64,000 bases of DNA, from the NCBI GenBank assembly GCA_034506395.1, contig JAPDPQ010000011.1:62001-126000 (forward strand), given 5' to 3'. The position numbers were made by a program, and so were the translations under genes. The notes beneath the pieces were generated by a model. That model made no database searches. It was not told the origin of the DNA and saw only the letters and a list, made by a program, of their open reading frames with translations. Source of the stretch: a candidate division KSB1 bacterium (GTDB lineage Bacteria > Zhuqueibacterota > Zhuqueibacteria > Thermofontimicrobiales > Thermofontimicrobiaceae). Below, piece after piece: positions 16,917 to 26,484 of this stretch (position 1 is the first letter of the stretch; every line of letters starts with the position of its first letter).

Positions 16917-17192
16917 TTAAAATAGCTTGTGAATTAGACGCAAGAATGGATCAATGATGTATTTGACCCAACTGGACCCTCCAATTGGGTAGGGAAATTC
17001 ATCATAAATTTTTTCCACATGAAACGAACCAAAGGCCTGCTTGATTTGCTTCGCTGACATTCCTTCTGGGACTTTGATTTGAATGGTATTAGTGGCCTGG
17101 GATTTTCGCAAGACGATGATTTGAGGGTTGGTCTGCGCCTGCTGCAGGGCAGCCATATCGATTTCTTCTTTAAATCTGATGAACTTTTCCAT
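16917..17192 (-). CDS. Small hypothetical protein
   Basis: 91 residues; the ATG at 17192 is preceded by GTGAGGA, a good ribosome binding site. It starts with a charged helix (MEKFIRFKEEIDMAALQQAQ), then has a strand-helix segment NTIQIKVPEGMSAKQIKQAF, and ends hydrophobic (VKYIIDPFLRLIHKLF). No family recognised and no operon partner: 500 bp of non-coding sequence lies upstream. Confidence 0.6.
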   Translation of the reverse strand: MEKFIRFKEEIDMAALQQAQTNPQIIVLRKSQATNTIQIKVPEGMSAKQIKQAFGSFHVEKIYDEFPYPIGGSSWVKYIIDPFLRLIHKLF

Positions 17193-17677
17193 AACGTATT
17201 CCTCACTTTCTAAATTACGTGAGCGATATATTGGAAGCAGAGCATTTTGGCGAGATAATGAATGTTAATTGATTCTTGAATCCAAGAAAAACTCAAACTG
17301 ATTTGCTTAAATATAAATATCCAGAACAATTTTCTCAAGCGAGTTTTTAATTGTTAAGATAAAAAATTATGTCCAATCTTTAAAGATGGCTAATATAGAG
17401 ATGGTCGATTATTTGCTCTATTCAACTGCACATTTTTGATATGGTTCAATTTTTATTTCGATTTGTTTCATGAATTTTTTATAATACTCAAAGAGCAAAA
17501 ATCAAAAATTAGTGGCTTTCAATTTCAAATTTGAAATTGAGTCTATCTGTAAACAAAGAAATCTGTCTTCGGATGGATGACGCTGCAAATTTAGCCAGCA
17601 ATTTTGGAACAAAATGGGATTTGAAACAGCGCATCAGAGACGCTGACAGAAATGCTTGTTGTTATAGCGTGAAAGGC
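17193..17677. other. Non-coding spacer
   Basis: AT-rich, with no gene. The frame at 17531-17728 runs through the terminator stem at 17688-17706 and is not taken as coding. Confidence 0.5.
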
Positions 17678-17706
17678 AAAAAAAATTGCCCGACATTGTG
17701 TCGGGC
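17678..17706 (-). terminator. Rho-independent terminator of the citrate lyase operon
   Basis: On the minus strand: stem GCCCGACA / TGTCGGGC, 3-base loop CAA, followed by AA and eight T. It lies 58 bp beyond the alpha-subunit stop codon. Confidence 0.9.
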
Positions 17707-17764
17707 AGATTGCTTAGATCATTCGTAAAAAGACGGCTCTATTGAGTCGTTTAATCCATCAACC

Positions 17765-19324
17765 CTATTCTAAAACCTGATAGATGCTATCCAAAACAGT
17801 TCCATCCACCCATTTTACGACGGCGACCACTTTGTCCCCTAATTTCGGCTTTTCTGGCTTACCGCCGCAGATGGCTTCCACCTCTTCTTTGATCTCCTCA
17901 ATCGGCCGTATGGGAAGCGAAGATTTTTTTGTAGCAGCAATCAGATCCTGTCGCAATGGATTGATGGCAATGCCGCGTTCGGTGACCACAACGTCGATGA
18001 GTTCCCCTGGGCCGCATAGGGTGGTGACTTCGTCGACAATGACGGGAATTCGATCGCGGAACGAGGGGATGGGCAGGATGGTACATTTGGAAAAAAGGCA
18101 ATTTTGCCATCCACCGATGCCATGCAGCAGTCGGCCGTCAGAATGGGTGACTACATTCGCGTTAAAGTTGACATCCACTTCGGTAGCGCCCAGAACGACA
18201 ACATCGACCATGGAGGAGAAATTTCCTTTGCCATGATAATTATAGCTGGTAAAGGGGCTGGTAGCTACATGACGGGGGTTTTCGCGCAGGGAGCGAACAC
18301 CTTCAAGATCAAAGGTCTGCCCATCAAGGATATAGTCTGTCAGGCCCTCCTCAAGCATCTGCACCAGGTACTGATTGCTCCCGCCGCGAACGAAACGCGC
18401 CTTGACCCCCATTTCTTTCATCATTTCTTTCAAGAAGATGACGAAAGCCAGGGTCGTCCCACCGGCACCAGCTTGGAAGGAGAAGCCATTTTTCAGGATG
18501 CCAGCCTCTTTGACAAATTTAGCGGCCAGCTCGGCAATCAGCAGCCGGTCAGGACTGCGGGTGATTTCGGTTGTACCAGAGACAATCTTTTCTGGCTCCC
18601 CGATCTTCTCTAACACTACTACATGATCGACATAATTGCCATGAATCTGCCAGGGGACGCAGGGAAACTCCACCAGGTTATCGGTGACTACGATGACCTT
18701 ATCAGCATACTGAGCATCGGCCAAAGCAAAGCCCAAGAGACCGCAGGCGGATGGGCCTGTGAGGCCATTGGCGTTGCCGAAGGGGTCGGCGGTTGGCGCA
18801 GCGATCACCGCAATATCGATGTGAACCTCACCGTCTTGGATCGCTTGATAACGGCCACCATGAGATCGAAGCACTCCCAACCCGCGCATCTTGCCGGCAC
18901 TGCAGTAGTCGCCCAAAGGGCCATTCATCGATCCTTCGATATGATGCACTACACCGCTCTCCAGATGCTTGATGATCGGGGCATGGCATGGAAACGAAGC
19001 ACTGGGAAACCACACCAAATCTCTCACTCCAATCTCGGCCGCTGCATCGAAGATCTGATTGGCCACCAAATCACCGTTTCGAAAATGATGATGAGTGGAA
19101 ATTGTCATCCCGTCTTTGATCCCAGCGATGATGAGCGCAGTCTTCAAATCTGGCACGACTTTATTCCCATCGGCAGGATAATCGGCACAGCTCACAATGG
19201 GCGGAGCCGCTTTTGTTCCGCCAGGTCGATATTTACCAACCCCCTGATATGGAATGGCTGGCTTATCATTCACAATTGTGGGGACCAGTCGACCAGCAGC
19301 ATTTTTTACCATATTTTTAACCAT
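17765..19324 (-). CDS. citF: Citrate lyase alpha subunit (citrate CoA-transferase)
   Basis: A 519-residue protein. The start at 19324 is chosen because AAGGAGG lies 6-7 bases upstream; an in-frame ATG at 19378 has no such site. The sequence follows CitF closely (AAGRLVPTIVNDKPAIPYQG, STHHHFRNGD, GSMNGPLGDYCSAGKM, FQAGAGGTTLAF, VVVTERGIAINPLR). CitF swaps acetyl for citrate on the thioester of the acyl carrier subunit, the first step of cytoplasmic citrate cleavage to acetate and oxaloacetate. Its ATG overlaps the end of the upstream fused beta gene by 8 bp, so translation is coupled. Confidence 0.92.
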   Translation of the reverse strand: MVKNMVKNAAGRLVPTIVNDKPAIPYQGVGKYRPGGTKAAPPIVSCADYPADGNKVVPDLKTALIIAGIKDGMTISTHHHFRNGDLVANQIFDAAAEIGVRDLVWFPSASFPCHAPIIKHLESGVVHHIEGSMNGPLGDYCSAGKMRGLGVLRSHGGRYQAIQDGEVHIDIAVIAAPTADPFGNANGLTGPSACGLLGFALADAQYADKVIVVTDNLVEFPCVPWQIHGNYVDHVVVLEKIGEPEKIVSGTTEITRSPDRLLIAELAAKFVKEAGILKNGFSFQAGAGGTTLAFVIFLKEMMKEMGVKARFVRGGSNQYLVQMLEEGLTDYILDGQTFDLEGVRSLRENPRHVATSPFTSYNYHGKGNFSSMVDVVVLGATEVDVNFNANVVTHSDGRLLHGIGGWQNCLFSKCTILPIPSFRDRIPVIVDEVTTLCGPGELIDVVVTERGIAINPLRQDLIAATKKSSLPIRPIEEIKEEVEAICGGKPEKPKLGDKVVAVVKWVDGTVLDSIYQVLE

Positions 19325-20543
19325 GTTGTTCTCCTCCTTGTCGCCAATTTTCCGCAAGTTTCCCAGTTTCGATAGCAAGACGAATGGTTCGCTGGGCTCG
19401 TTTTACCACTGGCGGATCGATCATCTTGCTGCCCAGGGCAACTACGCCCAGTCCACTTTTCTGAGCAGATTCAAACGCCAATACGATTTTGGTGGCTCTC
19501 TCAATTTCCTCAGGTGTTGGTGCAAATGCCTCATGGATCACCTGGATCTGCCGGGGATGAATACAACCCTTGCCATCGAATCCCAAGGATTTCGCTTCCA
19601 GCACACTTTGTCGTAGTCCCTCCATATCGGTGACATCCGAGAACACGGTATCGATGGGCTGGATGCCAGCAGCCCGGGCCGCATTGACCACTTGGCTGCG
19701 CGCCCAGAAGCTCTCTCTTCCCTCTAAAGTGCGTTGAGTGCCAATATCTGCGGTATAATCCTCTAAACCGATGGTCAGCGCGACGATATCGGGCGAGGCA
19801 GTGGCAATTTCAAAGGCCCGGATCGCTCCAAGGGCACTCTCGATGATCGGCATATAATAGACCTGCTGCTCCAAACCCCGATCATTAAGAATGCTATGAA
19901 CCCGTTGCTCCACCATTTTGACGTGTTCGGCGCTTTCGCATTTCGGAATGAGAATCACATGGACATTGTATGGCACAACAAATCCCAAATCATCCAGCCC
20001 ACGAGGAAGCTGATTGATCCGAACCATTCTTTCTGCCCCGTAAAAGTCGATCTGCAACAGGGCATTCCGCACCAAAGTTTGGGCAGCATCTTTCTCTGTT
20101 GGGGCAACACTATCTTCCAGGTCCAAAATAATACCATCCGGTTTATGAATACCAGCATTGATCATAAACTTGGGTTCATTGCCAGGCAAATAGAGCCGTG
20201 ACCGACGAAACCGCTCGCGACTAGTGGGATATTGACAAAATGCTTTGAACTCGGGTAACCATTGTCTTCCCTGATCCAGACCTAATCGGCGCACTGCCGT
20301 TTCCAGTCGAGCCATGATCGTGAAAGGGAGAGCTCCGCTATCCTCGAATTCCACCATCGCATGATCAATTTGAAAAAATTTTAGGCCATGGCGGATCAAC
20401 GTCTCGATCGCCGAGCCATACATGGTTTTCACCTTGCTATTCAGTTGAAGCTGAATGCCTCCAGATGTTGTTGGTGTAATGCGGAACCAACAATCGGAGC
20501 GGACGTCCGCACCCTTTCTGCCGACCTCGGCGGCTAAGCTCAT
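19317..20543 (-). CDS. Fused citrate lyase gamma (acyl carrier) - beta subunit
   Basis: 408 residues, start supported by AAGGAGG. Residues 1-95 are a CitD-like acyl carrier domain (SDCWFRITPTTSGGIQLQLN, SAIETLIRHGLKFF, DSGALPFTIMARLETAVRR). Ser16 in VRSDCW is the best candidate for the phosphoribosyl-dephospho-CoA arm; classical CitD has ESSD here, with the modified Ser one position earlier. Residues about 113-400 are the CitE lyase (RSRLYLPGNEPKFMINAG, GIILDLEDSVAPTEKDAA, YMPIIESALGAIRA, TIGLEDYTADIG, GKGCIHPRQ), a Mg-dependent TIM barrel cleaving citryl-thioester to oxaloacetate. No citC, citX or citG gene for arm attachment is in the window. Confidence 0.9.
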   Translation of the reverse strand: MSLAAEVGRKGADVRSDCWFRITPTTSGGIQLQLNSKVKTMYGSAIETLIRHGLKFFQIDHAMVEFEDSGALPFTIMARLETAVRRLGLDQGRQWLPEFKAFCQYPTSRERFRRSRLYLPGNEPKFMINAGIHKPDGIILDLEDSVAPTEKDAAQTLVRNALLQIDFYGAERMVRINQLPRGLDDLGFVVPYNVHVILIPKCESAEHVKMVEQRVHSILNDRGLEQQVYYMPIIESALGAIRAFEIATASPDIVALTIGLEDYTADIGTQRTLEGRESFWARSQVVNAARAAGIQPIDTVFSDVTDMEGLRQSVLEAKSLGFDGKGCIHPRQIQVIHEAFAPTPEEIERATKIVLAFESAQKSGLGVVALGSKMIDPPVVKRAQRTIRLAIETGKLAENWRQGGEQHG

Positions 20544-20601
20544 ATAACCTCCTTAAAAATGATTTGACAATCTCGTGCGTTTTTGATATATTTGGAGCTC
20601 A

Positions 20602-20630
20602 AATATACAAAATTTACCGATACAACTCAA
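20602..20630 (-). promoter_or_regulatory. Promoter of the citrate lyase operon
   Basis: Minus strand TTGAGT (20630-20625), 17-bp spacer, TATATT (20607-20602), giving a leader of roughly 50 bases. The -10 continues TATATTTG, which also fits the Bacteroidota-type TAnnTTTG box. Confidence 0.6.
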
Positions 20631-20721
20631 TAGAAATTTGGCCGAGTCAATTGCAAAGTCTTTAAATTTGGATAAAAATAAATTCACTTGGAAGAGAATA
20701 ATTCATTCAATCGAAGGAAAA

Positions 20722-21384
20722 ATGTCAACACCAGCCGCTGTTGAGCAAATTGTTGCAGCGTTGGAGCAACATTTCGGGGTCCCTGAACGGAATACCGAAC
20801 TGGATCCATTAAGCAACTTGATCCTTACCGTCCTCTCCCAGAACACTAATGATAAGAATCGCGATCGGGCGTACCAGCGCCTCAGGGCAGCTTTTCCCAC
20901 CTGGGAGGCAGTCATGCAAGCCCCAGTTGAAGCCATCGAAACCGCCATTCGGCCCGGCGGCTTAGCGAAGCAAAAAAGCTTGCGAATTAAAAAAATTTTG
21001 GAGTGGATTTATCAGCATTATGGGGCACTGAACTTGGATGCGCTATGCGCAATGGACCCAGAAGAGGCAATCGATACCTTTTGCCAGCTCAAAGGAATCG
21101 GTGTGAAAACGATCAGCGTTGTGCTCATGTTCTCATGCGGGGTGGATATTTTTCCAGTTGATACCCATGTACATCGGATTTGTCGCCGGCTGGGATTGGT
21201 TCCAGCCAATGCGTCCGCGGAACAAACTTTTTGGCTAATGCAGCCTGTGGTGCCGCCGGGGAAATCCTTCTCTTTTCATATCAATTTGCTGAACTTGGGA
21301 CGCTCGATTTGCCTGGCCCGTAAACCGCGATGCTCAGAATGTCCCATTAGCCAGCATTGCGATTATTATTTGGCTGCCCAATGA
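20722..21384 (+). CDS. nth: Endonuclease III, DNA glycosylase/AP lyase
   Basis: 220 residues from ATG 20722 (GAAGGA upstream); a TTG at 20638 would add 28 unconserved residues. It has the helix-hairpin-helix LKGIGVKTISVVL with catalytic Lys129, and Asp147 in FPVDTHVHR. A [4Fe-4S] loop is present: Cys197-x6-Cys204-x2-Cys207-x5-Cys213. It removes oxidised pyrimidines and nicks the abasic site in base excision repair. The 3' end overlaps the convergent LysM gene by 38 bp. Confidence 0.93.
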   Translation: MSTPAAVEQIVAALEQHFGVPERNTELDPLSNLILTVLSQNTNDKNRDRAYQRLRAAFPTWEAVMQAPVEAIETAIRPGGLAKQKSLRIKKILEWIYQHYGALNLDALCAMDPEEAIDTFCQLKGIGVKTISVVLMFSCGVDIFPVDTHVHRICRRLGLVPANASAEQTFWLMQPVVPPGKSFSFHINLLNLGRSICLARKPRCSECPISQHCDYYLAAQ

Positions 21385-23386
21385 TTGGGATGACCAGTTC
21401 ATCCCCAGCCGAAAGCCGTTCCAGATTCTTATTAGGATTGTATTTTTGAAGCAACCAATAGGGGATTTCATAGACCTGATTGCACAGATACCAGATATTC
21501 TCGCCACTTTTAACCTTATGAATTGAAACGCCCTCGATAGTATAGCTGGCAAAAAAATCCTCTTCAATGCCACGATGATATTCCATCCTTTTTCGTTCGA
21601 ATTCCTTCTCAGTGACATTGCTGAACACCACCTTGATTTCCTGCCCCAACTGGATATCCTGATTCGGTCTAAGGTTATTAAGGTTACGAATCACTTGAGT
21701 GGGAACACGTAACCAATCTGCATAATGGCCCAGCGTTTCCTCAGGGCGGACAAAGATCTTGCCGAAGGTTGGCTTTGCTGGGCGCTGGACCGTCACTTCG
21801 GCATTAGGGGAAACCACCTCACTTTCAATCTCTGGTACTGGCGTTGAAGCTGGCTTTTTAGTCATTTCGCTTCGCTGGGCAATTTTGTCCTCAGAGGAAA
21901 TCGTGCGCTGCGGTGACTGGTCTGTCATTTCGGGTTTCGTCAGAGCTGGCGTTGATGGCTGAGGTTGGATTGTCGGGGTGCCTTCAATTGGAGCGGGTTC
22001 TGTGGCTTGAGCGACGACTGGGACTTCCTGCCGAATTCGTATCACTTGCCCAACATAGATCTGATGTGGATTATTGATATCATTGAGCTCCATCAGCTCA
22101 GACACGGTGGTTTTGAAGCGTCGTGCAATGGATTGAAGATTGTCCCCGCTTTCCACTTGATACCAGTCGGTGGCAATGGGCTCGGGTCGTTTTTCGGCCG
22201 CAGGAATCTTCGCAAACGCCAGGGCTGGATCGAAATTTTCTCGCCACGGGAGTCTGATTTCAAAACCCTTTGGCAACTGCCGCTTCGAAGTGAGTACAGT
22301 GCTTCGCAAACTCGGATTCAACCGCTCGATCTCCTTCACATCGAACCCCATTCGATCTGCTAAAAGGGAGAGTCGGATGTTATCGGGCAGCTTAAAAGCG
22401 ATAAAGTTCTCTGGTTGATCGAAAGTTAAGTCACCAAAATATGCTTGATAATTATTCCGGGCATCCAGCGCGGCGAGGAATTCAGCGTAGAAATTTCGCG
22501 ATGCGAACTGGTAGCTCCGGCTCTCATATTTTTCAATGATCACACCGATATCTGTCGTACCTAATTGTGCCACTGCACGCTTCAATCCATTTACCCCATG
22601 GTTGTAAGCATTGATGGCCAATGGCCAAGTGCCCAGTTCAAGGTAATTCTCCAGTAACAATTTGGCTGCAGCTTCGGTCGACTTAATCGGATCGAATCGC
22701 TCGTCCACTAAATAGTCGATAGTCAGAAAGCGACGCCCAGTGCCGCGTGTGAATTGCCAGATACCGGCTGCGCCAAATTTCGAGTAGGCGCGATAATTAT
22801 AGGACGATTCAACATGGGGTAGCGCCACCAATTCGCGAGGGATATTGTATTGATCCAGAACCTTGAGGATGTGATCCACATATTTGCCCGAACGGATCAA
22901 GCCGCGTCGAAATTCATCTCGCAATCCCTGTTGAGCGCGGACACTCTCCGCTGCTTTGAGAAATACTGAAGGACTTGCCTTATCACCGAACAATTGATAC
23001 ACAGCCCGCTCTTCTGGTGTCAGCGCCTCAGGAACGATTTTCTCAAGTTGGGCCAGTCGCCTCAAGATGGTCCGGTATTTCTCTTTGATTTGCTCTACTC
23101 CCCCCCACGGCAATCGAGCCGGGCTAGATTCGTTCATTGGGACATCGAAAGTCGCGACTTCATAAATGATCCGCAAATCATTCATGTCGTGAATCATCAC
23201 CTGATTGCTGCTATATTGCGTGTACACTTTTTTCCAGAACGCCACGTTCGGCTTAATGTTTTCTGGAATTGGAAATAACACACTGGTTTGATTCAGCTCC
23301 TGACCAAAAACAAATCCGACTGCCAAATGCAACATCCATAATCCGAATATGCAGCCTTTATAACGTATTATCCAGTTTCTGATCAT
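21347..23386 (-). CDS. MltD-like lytic transglycosylase with LysM repeats
   Basis: 679 residues from ATG 23386 (AGAAGG 7 bases upstream; the ATG at 23401 would place that site inside the gene). A signal anchor covers residues 1-28. The SLT domain is about 175-320: catalytic Glu193 in LPHVESSYN, then AYSKFGAAGIWQFTRGTGR and NAYNHGVNG. LysM domains lie near 410-455 (YQVESGDNLQSIARRFKTTV), 535-580 (a weaker copy) and 625-672 (HKVKSGENIWYLCNQVYEIP), separated by a Pro/Thr-rich linker. It should cleave peptidoglycan glycan strands in the periplasm during remodelling. Single-gene transcript. Confidence 0.92.
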   Translation of the reverse strand: MIRNWIIRYKGCIFGLWMLHLAVGFVFGQELNQTSVLFPIPENIKPNVAFWKKVYTQYSSNQVMIHDMNDLRIIYEVATFDVPMNESSPARLPWGGVEQIKEKYRTILRRLAQLEKIVPEALTPEERAVYQLFGDKASPSVFLKAAESVRAQQGLRDEFRRGLIRSGKYVDHILKVLDQYNIPRELVALPHVESSYNYRAYSKFGAAGIWQFTRGTGRRFLTIDYLVDERFDPIKSTEAAAKLLLENYLELGTWPLAINAYNHGVNGLKRAVAQLGTTDIGVIIEKYESRSYQFASRNFYAEFLAALDARNNYQAYFGDLTFDQPENFIAFKLPDNIRLSLLADRMGFDVKEIERLNPSLRSTVLTSKRQLPKGFEIRLPWRENFDPALAFAKIPAAEKRPEPIATDWYQVESGDNLQSIARRFKTTVSELMELNDINNPHQIYVGQVIRIRQEVPVVAQATEPAPIEGTPTIQPQPSTPALTKPEMTDQSPQRTISSEDKIAQRSEMTKKPASTPVPEIESEVVSPNAEVTVQRPAKPTFGKIFVRPEETLGHYADWLRVPTQVIRNLNNLRPNQDIQLGQEIKVVFSNVTEKEFERKRMEYHRGIEEDFFASYTIEGVSIHKVKSGENIWYLCNQVYEIPYWLLQKYNPNKNLERLSAGDELVIPIIGQPNNNRNAG

Positions 23387-23766
23387 AGCTAGCCTTCTCA
23401 TAAAATTATAGTACGCAAAAGGTCCAGATCATTTTCTCGTCGTGACATTTCCTGGGAGGCCATCTTTCAACGCCACAAGCATCAAGCAGGCATCGATCTG
23501 AAAGCCTCCAAACCCCATATTAATATCTATAACAAAAAATCGACTCACAGGTTTACTCAAAACCTGAGAGGGCACCTTCAGTCACATAGGCTAGAACCAA
23601 CAATCTAACAAAAAAATCCATTCCACCCCCCAAATAGTCCTTCTGCCGATGCAACTCTCGCTGAATCGCTCGTTTTAGCTTCGCAATTTGTTCGAAATAG
23701 AGCGGGAAGATGGTAAAGCTGGATTATCATCAGGCCTTCTGATGCGGCATAATTACGCCGAAGGGA
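23387..23766. other. Non-coding spacer
   Basis: No gene or clear signal was found upstream of the lytic transglycosylase gene. Confidence 0.4.
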
Positions 23767-24243
23767 TTATTCTAACAGCCCGTCGACATCCACCCCATCA
23801 AGTTCCATCGAACGATCCTCAAAGAAACGAATATTGATTGGATCATGTTCAATGATCCGCGTGATCACATCGATAAGTTGCTGCTTATTCATCTGATGCA
23901 AGCGTTTGATCTGATCACCGATATTGATGAAATCCGCCTGATCGTGAATCCAGGAATAAAGTAATGCGACGATGTGCTTACAGACCCCCTGTCGGCTGCC
24001 ACATGTGCATGAAGTGGTGATCTCGTGCTCGTCCACTCGTACAATCACATTAAATTCTTCGAGATAATCTCGAACGGTACCAGAAATCCGATTGCCAGCA
24101 ACAGCAGCTCGAACAATTTGACCATTGCAATAATAATCCCATCCCTCACCATTCGTATTTTCCTGATCCAGAATTCCGATCTGGCGCTCTGTGATTTCCT
24201 TCAATTCTGGTGCAATCGCATAAGTTTCTTCTTGAAAAGCCAT
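23767..24243 (-). CDS. SWIM zinc-finger protein
   Basis: 158 residues from ATG 24243; a GTG at 24255 would add four, and neither has a clear ribosome binding site. The SWIM finger CTCGSRQGVCKH (CxCx6CxH) sits near residues 83-94, after strands EFNVIVRVDEHEITTS. SWIM fingers bind Zn and often accompany SNF2 helicases or recombination factors; here the domain stands alone with a C-terminal helical tail (LHQMNKQQLIDVITRIIEHD). Partner unknown. Likely cytoplasmic. Confidence 0.78.
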   Translation of the reverse strand: MAFQEETYAIAPELKEITERQIGILDQENTNGEGWDYYCNGQIVRAAVAGNRISGTVRDYLEEFNVIVRVDEHEITTSCTCGSRQGVCKHIVALLYSWIHDQADFINIGDQIKRLHQMNKQQLIDVITRIIEHDPINIRFFEDRSMELDGVDVDGLLE

Positions 24244-24255
24244 TTTTGTAACCAC

Positions 24256-24585
24256 AATTTTTAGAATCCAAATTTTTCACATAAATAACTGAGCACCCAA
24301 TTCAATCGCAATCTCCTTGAGTGCCATATAAAATATATAAGTCGCTCAACAAAAAAGCAACGGATTTTTTAGCTTTTTGCTGACAATTTTTGCCCTTGAT
24401 CGATCGGATGAAAAAAATGAAAACAGATTAAATTGCCGGTGGCCTAACGAGAAAAGAGAGCTGGCTCATAGATCGATAAAACTAGATCTGCTCAAGATTC
24501 GGCCAATTTAGCTTCGCCTGTCGCTTCCACTGCATCATTGAACAAGTCAAATACTTGCAATAATCTCTTTTTGATGAAAAGAAAA
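24256..24585. other. Non-coding spacer
   Basis: AT-rich. A single CGCTCA half-site lies near 24344. No gene found. Confidence 0.35.
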
Positions 24586-26202
24586 TCAATTGCTGATCCA
24601 TATCGGACTTGTTAAGCAGCGGTGCTCTGCCCCAGCATTTGTTTGGGTCACCAGCTCAGCCCGAAGGTAGCTACTGTTACTTGATTCGATGATCCTTTGT
24701 TCCCACTGCAAAGAGTAACTGTTCAAGAAATTTTGGCATTGAATTTCAAGTTTTTCCTTTTTCTCAACCAAATCTCCTCGATAGATTTTCAACGATTTCA
24801 GTCGACCGAATTCGGGCGTTGATTTAGCACGCACATGAAGCAACAATTCTTCACCAGAAATTTCAGAGCCAATTGTGGCCTTGTCGTTTTGGGTATTATG
24901 AACCATCATATCGATGATCGGCCCGGAAGTTACCAGCGTTCGATGGGATTTGACAGCCTGGATGATACTTGACCGATTCGCATCGCCCTCGATGCATACT
25001 CCAGTGCGCATCATACCGAATCGTTGAAAATTACCTTCTCGAAAGGTGAAAAACGGAAAACCAATTTGTCGAAACCGGTTGAAGTTCCCATGGGCATCGT
25101 TGCCAGCAATCAGGCTCAATCTGCTGCCTGCCAATAAAAGTTTCACCCATTTTGCTGAGCCATGATGAAATGAACGATCGAATTCCCCGTTCCAGATTTG
25201 AAACCCATCCAATCGGGAAAGTCCGAGATCGGATACCTCCCAATCGCCTCGACGAATCAAGAGCCATTGCAAAAAAGGCGTAGCCATCTCTGGATGCCCC
25301 GCAATTGCCAGAGCCTGCGGATGTAAACGTTCCAGAATTGTCGTCAGTGGGAGATCGGGCCAGGTATGAAACCAACGTTCAGCGCTATCACCTTGCCCGG
25401 GAAGAAACTCTGGATGATCGATCACCAATAGATGGATATTGCGGTGGCGGCTATTTCCGACAGAAACCTCTTCTCCTGGGAGAACAACTATCTCCTCCCT
25501 ATTGCTATTGAAAGCCTCTACTTCTGCGCGAAATTTTCGCCATTTATTCAATGCTGGATCATTACGAACCCAAAGCCCTTCATGATCATCCAAATCATAA
25601 GAGTGATCGGTCACTGCCACGAAATCCAACCCTAAGGCGCGCGCCATTGCCACAGTTGCAGATAGCGGCGCGCCAAATTCCACCTGATCCTCAGTGTAAT
25701 TGCTGTGATAATGGAAATCTCCAAAATACCAATTGTCAAATTTCGGCCAATCATGGTCCGATAGAAAAACTTCCAGCGGCAAATGAGAGGAAATCCGGTA
25801 ATTGTCATTATGATATATGCATATCTTCCCATGCCATTTGATGACGATCTGGACATCGATCGCTACTAGGCCAGAGGCCTCAGCTGGCCTTTCCAGATAG
25901 AAAATCCGCTGCCAGAAAGGATCTCGATCCACCAACAGGTTCAACACAAATGAATGTTTGGTCAATAATCGGCCAAATTGTTTGATCTCAATTATCACTT
26001 CCAAAATTTCTATTGGGAAACGATGGGCATCCTTGACCAATATTAGTATCGGGATCGCCTGCCCCGGCTCCACGCGAAGTGGCGCATCGGCGATGATTTC
26101 GGGCTGTTTCTTAAATAATCGGCTGTAAATCCCTTTGAATTTGTAATGCGTTTCAGCATAGAGAAAAAATGGCACGATCGGTACATGGATCAAATCGAAC
26201 AT
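24586..26202 (-). CDS. CehA/McbA-family PHP-type metallohydrolase
   Basis: A 538-residue protein. Residues about 1-150 are a beta-rich accessory domain. The PHP-like metal site starts near 160: FHYHSNYTEDQVEFG (HxH), FVAVTDHSYDLDD, LAIAGHPEMATPF and IAGNDAHGNFNRF. Residues about 420-538 form another beta domain (SGPIIDMMVHNTQNDKATIG). CehA/McbA members hydrolyse phosphate or carbamate esters, but most are uncharacterised. There is no signal peptide, so it should be cytoplasmic. It lies 282 bp downstream of the radical SAM gene on the same strand and may belong to that transcript. Confidence 0.85.
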   Translation of the reverse strand: MFDLIHVPIVPFFLYAETHYKFKGIYSRLFKKQPEIIADAPLRVEPGQAIPILILVKDAHRFPIEILEVIIEIKQFGRLLTKHSFVLNLLVDRDPFWQRIFYLERPAEASGLVAIDVQIVIKWHGKICIYHNDNYRISSHLPLEVFLSDHDWPKFDNWYFGDFHYHSNYTEDQVEFGAPLSATVAMARALGLDFVAVTDHSYDLDDHEGLWVRNDPALNKWRKFRAEVEAFNSNREEIVVLPGEEVSVGNSRHRNIHLLVIDHPEFLPGQGDSAERWFHTWPDLPLTTILERLHPQALAIAGHPEMATPFLQWLLIRRGDWEVSDLGLSRLDGFQIWNGEFDRSFHHGSAKWVKLLLAGSRLSLIAGNDAHGNFNRFRQIGFPFFTFREGNFQRFGMMRTGVCIEGDANRSSIIQAVKSHRTLVTSGPIIDMMVHNTQNDKATIGSEISGEELLLHVRAKSTPEFGRLKSLKIYRGDLVEKKEKLEIQCQNFLNSYSLQWEQRIIESSNSSYLRAELVTQTNAGAEHRCLTSPIWISN

Positions 26203-26484
26203 AAGCTTAGCTAATAATTAGTAAACAGTAAACAAAAAGCAGTGATCAAGTCTATATATCTCGTCCTGCATTATTGATCGAAGAAGAAGATTAGTTTTTG
26301 TATGCCAATTTTGCTTGCGTCCTCCACTATGGTTGCTCATGAGGCTCAGAGATTCAAACGCAGCAGAGCATTAGCAAGGATCTCTGGAAGTTAAAAATTT
26401 TTTTATCCAGCAGATTGAACAAATTTTGAAAAAGTCTTTATGTCTTCTGGATCTCGAACGATAACTCATTCAGGCCAGAGATAA

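Noticed and set aside
17531-17728. A 65-residue open frame on the plus strand
   Set aside because: It runs through the terminator hairpin of the citrate lyase operon and has no ribosome binding site or family.
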